This document shows, piece by piece, positions 40,709 to 55,212 of a stretch of DNA of 64,000 nt. The stretch covers positions 66,100,529 through 66,164,528 of the forward strand of contig OZ023269.1 of the NCBI GenBank assembly GCA_964006375.1. The letters are read 5' to 3'. Source of the stretch: Tillus elongatus. Its lineage: Eukaryota; Arthropoda; Insecta; Coleoptera; Cleridae. The notes beneath the pieces are model-generated. The model searched no databases, was not told the origin of the DNA, and saw only the letters and a list, made by a program, of their open reading frames with translations. The position numbers and the translations under genes are program-made. Position 1 is the stretch's first letter. Each line of letters starts with the position of its first letter.

Positions 40709-41411
40709 AAATGTGACCCAGTTGTTTGCATTTATAGCATCTCATGCTATCATTAGACAAAAATATTCGATATTCCTCATCTTCGTAATTGATGAGAAGA
40801 GACGACGGCATACTTTCCTGACTGTCAGTTGCAATGTAGACCTGCCTACGAAAGCTCAAAACGTGTTTATATCTGTCTAACCCTATTCCAGCTCCTATGG
40901 AGGAGATTGGAGAGACTATCTTCAGATTTATATCCTTAATAGCTTCTTCTATTATGTGATGTGGAATACATGGTGGTACGTTTGATATGATTATACGATT
41001 TGCTGGCATTATCAGTCTTCTAGCAGGCACATACATATCTGTTATATTTACACCGCCTTCGGTGTCTACAAAGTTTTCAACGAACTGTTTGCTGGTTAGG
41101 TAAATGCACACACGATTGTTTGACATTCGTGAAGCATAAAGAATATTTTTCGGACCAAGTTTGTCGCCAGTTGCTATGACATAATCTTTGACCTGGAGTC
41201 CATCAATAACTGGGTATATGATAGCCTGGTCTTTTTTTGGGAAAGCGGATGCCTTAACTATGTTTGAGAAAGACATCGGTTTAGTTGTGTTCGCAGCTTT
41301 CATTGCCTTACTGTTCGAAATTTCTTGACTGTTACTTTCGTGTATACTTTTTGAGCAGCCCCTGTAGTCAGAAACTGCTTCGTTTGTTTCAGTGATATTT
41401 GCTTCATTCAT
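40709..41411 (-). pseudogene. L1/Tx1-type LINE ORF1 (gag-like), C-terminally truncated
   Basis: Starts at ATG 41411 (MNEANITETNEAVSDY). Then comes a Ser/Lys-rich N-terminus with SFSNIVKASAFPKK, and a conserved central domain (GLQVKDYVIATGDKLGPKN, RVCIYLTSKQFVENFV, PANRIIISNVPPCIPHHII). It ends in a zinc knuckle that begins CYKCKQLGHI but is cut before its last Cys. Beyond 40709 the frame runs into unrelated sequence. ORF1 proteins of this type bind the element RNA. An ORF2 end of the same LINE group lies at 43.7-45 kb, but the two are not contiguous. Confidence 0.75.
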
Positions 41412-41755
41412 ATCGACTTAATATTTAACTAAATCGACAAATTGGAACTTTAATATGAATTCCAGTCCTGCTGTGAAGATATATGCGGATAGTAATTGAC
41501 CAGTAAGATAAGATACTATATTAATAATATACTTAATTCTCACGTAGGCAATTTATGCCAGCCGCAGCTGACACAATAATTTTCTCAATATCTCTGCCGA
41601 ATTGTTATCAAAATATGTCAGATTCACTTACAACTTTGGACAGAAAGGTCACAAATATGACTCTCCAAAATATACAGTTTTAATCACTTCCTTTAGCACT
41701 TTTTTCACTACATCAAACACCCGGCACTAAAACGCGTCTACCGCGATCAAAATAC
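41412..41755. other. Non-coding stretch, possible LINE 5' UTR
   Basis: Lies upstream of the ORF1 start on the minus strand. It has no ORF of its own. Confidence 0.4.
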
Positions 41756-41765
41756 TCCCCCCCCC

Positions 41766-41796
<31 letters not shown>

Positions 41797-41845
41797 AATG
41801 TGTGTGCGTGCGTGCGCGTGCGTGCGTACGTGTGTGTGTGTGTGT
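41756..41845. repeat. C run, (CT)n and (GT)n compound microsatellite
   Basis: A C run, CT units, then GT units with GTGC variants. Confidence 0.95.
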
Positions 41846-41899
41846 AGTATTATAATGTTATATTTTATGAATAAACATACTCCTTCCTTACCTTGAACG

Positions 41900-42303
41900 A
41901 GTGAGGACCAGGGCTGCTGGCCCTGGGGGTGGTGTTGGGGCCTCCCTCCTTCCCTTCCTTAAAAAAAAGCTCCCTCTCGCCTCCTTTTCTGGGCTCTCCA
42001 CTTCCTTTTTCTTCCTCTCTTCCGCTTCCTTCGCGACTCCTCGTTTTCGGCCCCTCCCATGGACACGTCCATGGGCCCGGCCAGACTCGCAGCCGACGAA
42101 GTTCGCCCCCCGTCGCTCCCCTTGGCAACAGCGTCCCCGGCGGACCCGTACGGTTCCACCCCGGACGTCCCGCCAGGAGAGCGGAGGAGCGTTTCTTCCA
42201 GTTCCCTGCTGGAACTGCTTGGAGAGACAGGGAGCTCTCTACCTTCTGCCTCCTCGCTTATTTTTGGCACGTTACCTTCTTTATATTTATTGTCCTGGTC
42301 CAT
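41900..42303 (-). pseudogene. R1-type LINE ORF1, N-terminal part
   Basis: From ATG at 42303 in a good context (ACCATGG): MDQDNKYKEGNVPKISEEAE, a Ser/Gly/Glu-rich acidic-to-basic region and the very basic ESRRKRKRGRKRKWRAQK. This composition is typical of the ORF1 start of R1/TRAS/LOA-type LINEs, which carry the central and CCHC domains further on; here those are absent. The fragment stops near 41900, close to the GT run. Identification is by composition and by the GC-rich 5' UTR upstream, not by a defined domain. Confidence 0.5.
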
Positions 42304-42760
42304 GGTTGCTAGAAAAATTTAGTGTGATGGTGTGCTTATGGTTTGGTGAGCGTATAGATACGGGAGATCACCCCACCGCCCGCCGGCGCTTCATCCATGA
42401 TGAGACTTGATTCCGTTAAGAGCGGCTAACCCCCCTGTTCCGGACCTACCCGGTGCTGCTGACACGATCGAGCATTTTTCGAATGGATGATAGGGCAGCC
42501 CCCTACACCGGCCAAGGCAAGGGTGGGCCCCTGTACTGTCCATACGGCGCCAGGTGTGCCGGACCTGGTTTGCACAGCTCTGCCAGTCCAGAGCAGGCTC
42601 CGCTCGGACTCGGAGCCCGCGCCGAAGGCCGAGAAGCCTCCAACCCGATCTATGTGTGTCGTGTCTGTGTTTGTATGCGTGTGTGAGAAGGAGTGAGACT
42701 TTAGTAGACCATCGGCCCTGGGCGTTATTCCCATTGCCGACAGTCGCGCCAGGGGTGGCA
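42304..42760 (-). other. GC-rich probable LINE 5' UTR
   Basis: GC-rich segment upstream (minus strand) of the ORF1 start, clearly different in composition from its AT-rich surroundings. It has no conserved frame. ORFs on the plus strand here are shadows. Confidence 0.45.
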
Positions 42761-42779
42761 CGTGGAGCTAGTCTCTAGG

Positions 42780-43315
42780 AGTCCAGTAGCTAAGTCACGC
42801 ATCGATCAATCAAGAGAACGACCAGCGCACGACCAGGCTAAGGGAATAAATATATTATAGTTCATGGTACTTGTCGCTGGAGGCGCTTCAAATATACGGA
42901 ATATACGCGAACAGGCAATATTTATCATCCTTGATTTGACAACTATGCCTTATGGCATTCAGAATCATACAGTGAAATGATAAATTCGAGAATAGTATTC
43001 AGCATGACACAATTACATGCGACTACCTATTACTTCCACATCGTCAATACGTGTATACGAAGTATGGCATCTGCGACAAAAATTTCAAAAAAAAAAATAT
43101 TGCTTAAACGTTGTAAAACGTGTCAAAACATATAGAAAATTTAGATTTGGGAACGGAATTTTTTTTCTGTCGGTCTGTATGTCTGTTTGTAATCACAATA
43201 ACTTTCTTACGAATTGAGAGATCGTCTTCAAATTCGGTACACCTTTAGCACCCGACAAACGAACGGTTCGGATTGTTTTTGGTTAAAATTACTCTAGGGG
43301 GTATCATTGCAATAC

Positions 43316-43318
<3 letters not shown>
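42780..43318. repeat. Dispersed non-coding repeat ahead of a TA tract
   Basis: 43165-43318 (CTGTATGTCTGTTTGTAATC, AACTTTCTTACGAATTGAGA, GACAAACGAACGGTTCGG) is the kind of arthropod repeat that ends in a microsatellite. Before 43165 I see nothing. Confidence 0.5.
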
Positions 43319-43397
<79 letters not shown>

Positions 43398-43510
43398 GTG
43401 TGCGAGTGTGTGTGTGCATGCGCGCGCGCATGTGTGTGTGTTTGGGCGTGCGTGTGTGTGTGCATGCGCGCGCGCGCATGTGTGTGTGTGTTTGGGCGTG
43501 CGTGTGTGTG
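43319..43510. repeat. (TA)n followed by GT/GC-rich duplicated run
   Basis: TA to 43393, then two ~50-60-bp near-identical units containing GTGCATGCGCGCGCGCATGT and GTTTGGGCGTGCGTG. Confidence 0.93.
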
Positions 43511-43587
43511 TTTTTTATTTTATTTATTTATGTTTATTAACGAAGGAATATATACACCAATTATTACATTCCATTTTAAAAATAAGT

Positions 43588-43592
<5 letters not shown>

Positions 43593-43661
<69 letters not shown>
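43593..43661. repeat. (TA)n microsatellite
   Basis: 34 TA units next to the 3' end of the L1/Tx1 fragment. Confidence 0.97.
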
Positions 43662-43663
<2 letters not shown>

Positions 43664-43689
43664 ACTACATAGAATATACAAGAAAAAAA

Positions 43690-44762
43690 AAACCTGAACA
43701 AAAAAAAAAGAATAAAAGGCAAAATGTATGGTCTCTTCCCCAATTGTAAACAATTGGTTGCTATTCCACCATTTCTTCCTGAAGGAATACATATTGTTTT
43801 TTCCTTTATACCAGATATATTCCTTAAGAACACGGGACTTCAGTCTGGCATTAAAAATAGGCAATAGGGCTTTGTGTTGTAAACCATTCTTATACTCTAA
43901 TCATTATATCACACTTTTTGCTAGGTTACACAAGTAGCTACATATTGCAGCATAAAAACAATTTTGAATATTTTCAAAACCCGAATGTATATCGGATACT
44001 GTTAATGAACGATTGGTTAACTTCATTTTGACACGGCTGATAAAGTTCCACAAGTCTTTCACTTCATGACACTCAATGAATATATGCCACGCAGTCCCAA
44101 GTTCTTGACATCTCCTACACAGGTTAGACGGTGTTTTGTTTATTCGTTGAAGGAAAACCATATCTGCTGGACGGTTTTTTGCAAAACGCAGCAACACTGA
44201 GGACTCATATCCAAGGGTAGGTTGAACCCAGAACGAACTCCAGAAGATTGGGTCATCAGTCCACTCGCCTGTCAAAACATTAACTTGATTATAATGTCCT
44301 AGTACCAGATCCATAAGAATTGCTCTCTTGTTGTTTTTTGCCAGTACCAGTCTTTGATCATTAAGGCTAGTGTAGTAAAATTTGTTTTCTTCTTTGACCG
44401 TTTGTGCACTGGTGTTGAAACTATCCTGTTGGTTTATGACATAATCATGTATATTTAGATAGTCTCTTCGCAGGACGTTCCTCAACTCCTCATCAAGTCG
44501 ATGTAGAGGCAGATCCTCAAAATGTATCAAGCCAGTATCCACACATATATTTCTAAAAGTGTATATGCCGCAATTAAGCCAAAGATTAGATATATTGCTC
44601 AGTGTCTCAGGTCTCTGGAAGTTTTCTGGATGATTTGCAACTGAAATTTTTAAGGCCGAACAGCAATGTAGAACTTGTTTTCGAAATGGAGATAAGTCTG
44701 AGTAGTGAACTGTTTGTTTAATCAAAAATAGTCGCCAGGATAATCCAGCCATTTTATATGTA

Positions 44763-44845
<83 letters not shown>

Positions 44846-45015
44846 CACGAAACCAATTAGATTCTTCATGATTATTTAGAAATTTTAAAGCAAAATAAAC
44901 CCTGAACATTCTCACTTTTGATTGTACATTAACAAGACCTAAACCACCATGACTTATTGGTAAAGACAGATGCTTTTCTATTATCCAGTGTCGCCGATTA
45001 GCCCAGAATAAGACC
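43690..45015 (-). pseudogene. L1/Tx1-type LINE ORF2, C-terminal region
   Basis: The minus strand from 45015 reads FWANRRHWIIEKHLSLPISH and GGLGLVNVQSKVRMFRVYF, the segment after RT in L1/Tx1 elements. It is then broken by a TA tract (44767-44840) that introduces a stop. It resumes at 44752 as AGLSWRLFLIKQTVHYSD and continues to the zinc motif CRRCQELGTAWHIFIECH. After a frameshift near 43900 it ends with RLKSRVLKEYIWYKGKNN and FRKKWWNSNQLF. Only the last third of ORF2 is present. EN and RT are missing because the gypsy fragment begins at about 45020. Confidence 0.82.
44767..44840. repeat. (TA)n tract inside LINE coding sequence
   Basis: 37 TA units between two halves of the same protein domain. 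Confidence 0.95.
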
Positions 45016-45029
45016 CACTTGGTCCGAAG

Positions 45030-46255
45030 TTAGTGATAAAAGCGTTGCCATCAAAAGATATTGGGCCCAGTGGAACTCCATTGAAATCAAAGGTAATCTT
45101 CTGGTCAGGAATTGGGAGTCAGAGAATGGAACCCGCATATTGAAGCAAATAATCCTTCCGCGGCCATGAGTTATGGAGGTAATCGAGGAGGTCCATGGCG
45201 GGGCAGGTGGAGGTCATTTAGGAGTAAAGAAAACTTTGGAAAAGGTCAGAGAACGTTTTTATTGGTTAAGATAAAGAGCTGATGTGGAAGAATGGTGCAA
45301 AACCTGCCAAAAGTGTGCATCCAGTAAGGACCTAAATAAAAAGCCAGAGGGCGAATGAAGCAGTTCAACGTGTGAGCCCCTTTCGAAAGAATTGCAATCG
45401 ACATAGCTGGTGCTTTCACCAGAACAGACGCAGGAAATCGCTATATGCTTGTAGCCATGAATTATTTTAGCAAGAGTGGCCAGAAGTGTTTGCAGTCCTG
45501 AATCAAGAGGCCACCACCATTGCAGAAGTATTAGTGAATGAGTTTTTCTGCAGATTTGGCGCACCACTAGAGCTTCATTCTGACCAAGGACGCAACTTCG
45601 AGTCGGCTGTATTTCAGAAGGTTTGTGAGCTAATGGGAATCAGGAAAACGAGAACTACACCCATGCACCCTCAATCTGACGGAATGGTGGAAAGATTCAA
45701 TGCTCCTTTGGAGTCCCACTTAAGAATATTTGTCAATGAACACCAAATGGATTGGGACCGGCACATTACACTATTTCTACTGGCATACCGCTCGGCTGTA
45801 CATGAGACTACCGGACATGCACCAGCCAGCGTGGTTTTTGGGCGAGAGTTAAGACTTCCTCCTGATCTTATATTTGGAAAACCCACAGATGCTCCACGGT
45901 CAATTGATGAATACGTAAAAGATTTGGAAAGAAGAATAGAAGCCATCCACTCTGCTGTCAGAATGCATATACAAGTAGAAAGCGACCGCATGAAGACCCT
46001 TTATGACGTGCGAGCTAATTCAGCTGGTTTTAAAGAAGGAGATCGTGTGTGGTTCTACAATCCAGTACCACGCAAGGGACGGTCACCAAAACTACAGAAA
46101 TTACGGGAAGGTCCTTATAAGGTGGTCAAAAGGATCAATGACGTTGTCTATCGAATTTAGAGGAGCCCTAAGAGCAAGACGAATGTGGTCCATATGCACA
46201 GACTTACGCCATTCCAAGAAATGTCAGAATTCGATTGGGACGATCGAATATAAGA
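45030..46255 (+). pseudogene. Ty3/gypsy integrase fragment
   Basis: Pre-integrase linker (AIKRYWAQWNSIEIKGNLLV), the HHCC zinc segment (HGGAGGGHLGVKKTLEKVRE, EEWCKTCQKCASS), then the core. From 45486 it is in one frame with VLNQEATTIAEVLVNEFF, LHSDQGRNFESAVF (second Asp), MHPQSDGMVERFN (Glu) and LFLLAYRSAVHETTGHAP, and the C-terminal RVWFYNPVPRKGRSPKLQ. The first Asp region near 45390-45420 is in another frame with stops. It joins viral-like cDNA to chromosomes. Sequence differs clearly from the gypsy at 58.6 kb, so it is another subfamily. RT and everything upstream are missing. Confidence 0.9.
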
Positions 46256-46264
46256 GGGGGTTAG

Positions 46265-47534
<1,270 letters not shown>

Positions 47535-48211
47535 CACACACGTACGCATTAACATATATGTGACAGACTCTGGCAAGTATAGTACCAGTTTGTGACGGTT
47601 CATCAATTTGTGACGGATTTTTTGGTCCGCCACAATTTTTATAACTAAGAAACCGAATTACCAAGGTTAGTTTTGTACGAAAAACATAAAACTATGACAT
47701 CCGTTATAATTAGCTTATGGGATAGCAGTACTTAGCTTGCTTAGATAACCATATTTGTGACAGTGTGAATAAAACTAGTAATAGAGCCCTCTGCATGAGT
47801 GTTTTAAAATAAGCATTACCATATTTGTGGAGGATTTTTTAAACACAGACAAAACAAGTTTGTGGCGGATTTCTAAAAATAGAATGTGCAGTGTTGCCGA
47901 TTGAATACTGGCTCTTTTGTAATGGGAGCAGTTCGTTTGTTGTGTCTTGAGTATAATCATGCGTGACTAAAATGTCCAAGCAGGTAGTTTCTTTTATCAT
48001 CATGGAATAATACGCAATATATTATACTGCTCAGGGTAGTGTTGTGTTTGTAATAAAACAGTTTGATGACCTCCAAGGCAATATCTGTCTTATATAATAA
48101 GAATATATATTTTACACTTATAAGAAGTGGATTTTAATAATAAAAGGAATTCCCAAGTATCGAAAACAATACTGAGAGGAAGCTTCATATATAAATAAAT
48201 TAAAAAAGTTC
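47535..48211. other. Non-coding stretch
   Basis: TTTGTGACGGAT/TTTGTGGCGGAT-like phrases recur (about 47590, 47607, 47860), but I see no gene. Confidence 0.45.

Positions 48212-49647
<1,436 letters not shown>

Positions 49648-49723
<76 letters not shown>
49648..49723. repeat. (TA)n tract, segment 2 of the LTR cluster
   Basis: 38 TA units. Confidence 0.97.
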
Positions 49724-49726
<3 letters not shown>

Positions 49727-51983
49727 CACGAAGTGACGTAATTGCCATTAGATAAACTAATTAGTTAACAGGGGAATAGATCCGTACCATCTGTATTTAA
49801 TTTTAATTTATTTTGGTTATTAAAAACGTTCGTAAATGTTTTGATACAATATAATTTCGAGAGCTCGTCGCGGGGCCGGTGGATTGTAGCGGGTGAGATC
49901 GCCCAGTCGGGTCCTGCGGTATGCGAAGTGATGAAAGCGGGGACGGCTGGTCTGGTCCACTACATACCTATGCGCACCTCGCAGCGCATACTTTGCGTGC
50001 CGCATCGAGGTCTGGATATATCGACCGTAACGCGCTCGACAAGTTAGTTCTTTTTCAGCAGTCGCAGGGGCCGTCACGGAGAATAACCAGCCACCGTCCA
50101 GGTCTCGACTAGAATTTGGTGTGTTTTTCGTTTTAGCTTTGAGTGCGTCGCATCGGCGACGGGACCAGCAGGCCGGCCGTCAGAGGGTGAGGAACAGTCG
50201 CTTATTAAGCGCACCTGCTGGGAGAAGTTGAGAGCGGTGACCGACGACGAACGCCGTCTTCAGCGGGCCGCTCGTTGTTCAATTATAGGAGGTAGGTCGT
50301 TGTCCCTCCAGCTGTACAGTACAGGGCCTGTGTGAAAGGGGTTTTCCACGGATTGACGACTCTCTCTGGCGGCGGACACCTGGGCGCGCTTGGTGGCCTT
50401 CGCCAGAGGTGACGTTAAAAGTCCAGGTGTGGAAAAGACACTGAATGTTGTTGTGTTTGTCAGTGGTTTTATTTCAGAGAGACGGCAGCAAGGGAGCTTC
50501 GGATAAATAGGTCCATCGCTCGTTTCTGTCGGTATCCGCGGGGCAACCTGAGGGAGCAGGGGCTCGCGTTCCTTGGCTGGAGTCTTCCCGAGAGCGCGAG
50601 AGCACTAGCAAAGCGGCCGACTGCACGTTGATGTGAACTCGGGGGGCGTACTAGCCACGATCACATCATCCCAAGGCGGTCTCCCGTGGCGCAGCTCCCG
50701 TGCTCCTGGATTTGGACGACAGCCGGGATATTTCGGGCTGCAGTAGGTCTCCACCACTCCTGGCGATCGAAACAGTCTGGCGATATCCGGTGTCCCGACC
50801 GTCCGGCTGACTTTATTGGGAAAACCCTGTCGTTTTCAGTCCTAGGGGGAAAAGCTTTGTATGTTTCCGTCGGGAGACGCAAAGGGGTCGCGTTCCTGGA
50901 CTGGAGTCTTCCCGAGAATGCGAGAGCACTAGCAAAGCGGCCGACTGCACGTTGATGTGAACTCGGGGGGCGTACTAGCCACGATCACATCATCCCCAGG
51001 CGGTCTCCCGTGGCGCAGCTCTCGTGCTCCTGGATTTGGACGACAGCCGGGATATTTCGGGCTGCAGTAGGTCTCCACCACTCCTGGCGATCGAAACAGT
51101 CTGGCGATATCCGGTGTCCCGACCGTCCTGAAGGCACCGCCTGGAGGCTGTGTCTTCTTTTAACTTGATAGTGAGGACTTCCTTTATTTTGTCGAAGGGA
51201 AATTTCCAACTCCCTAGGGAGACACTTCCTCCGGTCGTAGAGAGTCTGTATGACTGCAACGCATGCTTGAGGGTCCGAAATTAATTAAGTGATAGTAGAA
51301 AGTAGAGCAAGCCGTTAGCTGATCTTGATATTGCACCTAGAGTTGGCTTTTTCACATACTGCATGCCTGCTTAAACCGACCACCTGTCCGTTGCCTTGCT
51401 TTAGCGATCCTGGGACGCTTCTGCCCGCTTACAAGCCGCGAGTTTACTACCCCTATTCGTGATACCGGCCGTATAACTCGCGAATATTTCAGTTTCTGCC
51501 TCTGGTCTCTAATAAATTGATTTGTTGTCAATTAAGTTAGTTTAAACGTGGGGTATACCGGGAGAATCCCTTGTGTAAATATTTCTTTGTATATATTTTG
51601 TAAATATTTCCCCACCAATACTTTTGTAAATAGACTATTTGTTTTATACGGTATTTCATTTAAAGCTTCCCAACCAATCCACCCCAACGTAATACGTAAC
51701 ATCCTGATCTCTAATACATAGGCCATAATTAGGGAGTCCCGAGGGACTCTGCCTGAGGACTTAGGCGAACCCTGTCTCCACTGAAGTTTACCCCGGGTCC
51801 GTGTAGCTGTAAATAGCAACCGAGGACAGATATATAGTCCTGAGGGAGCGCAGCGTCTTCCTTTAAACTCACGCTGCTGGCGCCTGAGCAAATCCCGTAA
51901 ATAAAGCCGTATTGATAAGGTTATCCCGTGGGAACCTCCCCATATTAGGGAAAGATAACCTTATCCCGATTTGACCCCTCACA
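49724..51983 (+). mobile_element. GC-rich solo LTR, about 2.26 kb
   Basis: Begins TGTCACGAAGTGACG and ends GACCCCTCACA, giving TG...CA termini that pair over TGTSA, with TA tract immediately outside both. It has no ORF of note and is GC-rich against an AT-rich background. A polyadenylation signal (AATAAA, about 51899) lies some 80 bases from the 3' end, as expected for R-U5. A 241-bp segment is tandemly duplicated inside it. The termini and lack of internal region make a solo gypsy-type LTR the best reading. A non-coding element of another kind remains possible. Confidence 0.7.
50564..51128 (+). repeat. Tandem 241-bp duplication inside the solo LTR
   Basis: 50564-50804 and 50888-51128 match closely (GAGTCTTCCCGAGA, GTAGGTCTCCACCACTCC, GATATCCGGTGTCCCGACC), separated by 83 bases. 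Confidence 0.93.
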
Positions 51984-53762
<1,779 letters not shown>

Positions 53763-54240
53763 ATGGCTCCCAACAGTGGTGCATTAAAAAATTTTTTTGT
53801 GCAAAAAATAAATTTAATTTCAAATAAAATAAACGTTGCAGGTCGCCAATTAGCAATATGGCGTCGCAACTAAAGGACTTAAAAAAATACATAATCATAT
53901 AATTATCAAAAAATTTTTTTGGTCTAAGTTAATTTATTTTCATAGAGAAGAAAAAATTAGTTTCAAACCATCATAACTTAAAATCAAGTTGGTTCGCCAA
54001 GAAATTAGCAATTTGACGCCCAAGTCGTGGGATTTCTAGAAAAATTTGACCTAAAAAGAACATGATTAAAAAAATTTTTTTGTGAGTAAAAATAAAGTTA
54101 TTTTCATAGAAAATTTTAATAAAATAAACATTTGTTCGCAATATAGCACATGATTGGCACAAATACAGGGTTTCTGTTAAATTTTAATAAAATTTTAATT
54201 ACGTTAGAATAAAGCAAATTTTCAAAAAAACGTAATAGGA
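53763..54240 (+). repeat. Triplicated primer-binding-site-like leader
   Basis: Three times AGCAAT is followed by a tRNA-Lys-PBS-like core: TGGCTCCCAACAGTGG (53764), TGGCGTCGCAACTAAAGG (53859) and TTGACGCCCAAGTCGTGG (54013). Each is followed by AAAAAATTTTTTTGT/GG and an AAATAAA- or TTTTCATAGA-rich stretch. Only the first directly abuts the LTR. Confidence 0.7.
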
Positions 54241-54498
54241 AGTAAACCAATTTTAAATAAATTAGCACGACTCATTTAAATACAGTAAAGTTAAAATAAA
54301 TCAGTTCAACCAATTTAATGAAAATTAGCAAAAATTCTAATACCGTATGATATTTTAATATGAAACAGTAAGTTGCACATATAACCAATTGTTTTATGAA
54401 AAATAAATATAGGTAGTGTATTTGAAAGGGTCACAGCTTAGAAAGGGGGACAATTAAATTTTAAATTCACAAGGAAATTAAATAAATCAAGCTTGAAC

Positions 54499-55212
54499 AT
54501 GTCCGGGGAAAAACAGTTAGAAAGTGATAAACCAATTGGGCAAGAATCAAAAATGGAGAAATTATTCGCCGTTTTGTTCAAGAAAATGGAAGAAGACAAA
54601 AAGGAAAACCAACAATATATTTCCGAATGGAGAAAAGAAATAAATAATAAATTCGAAGAAAATAAAAATGAAATTAAACAAGATATTGGCAAGTTGGAAA
54701 CTGATGAACAACTAATTAAAATCGAAGAAAATATACCAGAAACAAGCCCAGAAAAATACATAGAAGAGGAATTACTACCGGACGAAAATATACTAGAAAT
54801 GAGCCCGGAAAAATTCGTACATACTGCCGAAGAAAAATTAATAAGGGCAACACATTATTTTTACTGTATCAAAATTGAAAGTGACCAGAAACATGAAACT
54901 ATGCTTCAATGTAATAAAAATTATGCAGAAAATAATAGCAATAGCCGCAATTATAAATTTAGAAACCTTCTCGTTAAAAACAATAATTTTCACGATGAAT
55001 ACAAATTCAGTCATAGTCAGAAATTTTATAAAAACAAAGATTCTGGAAATTATAATAAATTTAAAACTTATATGCCAAAGTTTAATGAGCAGAACGGGCA
55101 TATTTGGCATGAAAATAAGCTAAGTAATGTAAATCATAAGACACGTCATTGCAACTATAGCAATTTTAATTTCGAAAGTAAAAAGCAAAAATTTAAGATA
55201 AAGAAAAATTAA
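54499..55212 (+). CDS. Gag-like protein of the LTR element
   Basis: An intact ORF of about 237 codons starting MSGEKQLESDKPIGQE. The N-terminal half is Lys/Glu-rich and helical (KMEKLFAVLFKKMEEDKKEN, likely coiled coil). There is a repeated acidic motif (ENIPETSPEKYIEEE and ENILEMSPEKFVHTA), and the C-terminal half is rich in Asn, Lys, Phe and Tyr (NKDSGNYNKFKTYMPKF) with a basic end (KKQKFKIKKN). No CCHC zinc knuckle or protease motif. I call it gag-like from its position between PBS and PPT in a two-LTR element, its charge pattern and its being the only sizeable ORF. Family homology is not recognised. It may be the remaining N-terminal gag of a larger parent. Confidence 0.55.
   Translation: MSGEKQLESDKPIGQESKMEKLFAVLFKKMEEDKKENQQYISEWRKEINNKFEENKNEIKQDIGKLETDEQLIKIEENIPETSPEKYIEEELLPDENILEMSPEKFVHTAEEKLIRATHYFYCIKIESDQKHETMLQCNKNYAENNSNSRNYKFRNLLVKNNNFHDEYKFSHSQKFYKNKDSGNYNKFKTYMPKFNEQNGHIWHENKLSNVNHKTRHCNYSNFNFESKKQKFKIKKN

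Noticed and set aside
41901..42410. Plus-strand ORFs of up to 169 codons in the GC-rich block
   Set aside because: Low-complexity Pro/Ser/Arg-rich shadows of the minus-strand LINE ORF1 start. Length reflects the scarcity of stops in GC-rich DNA.
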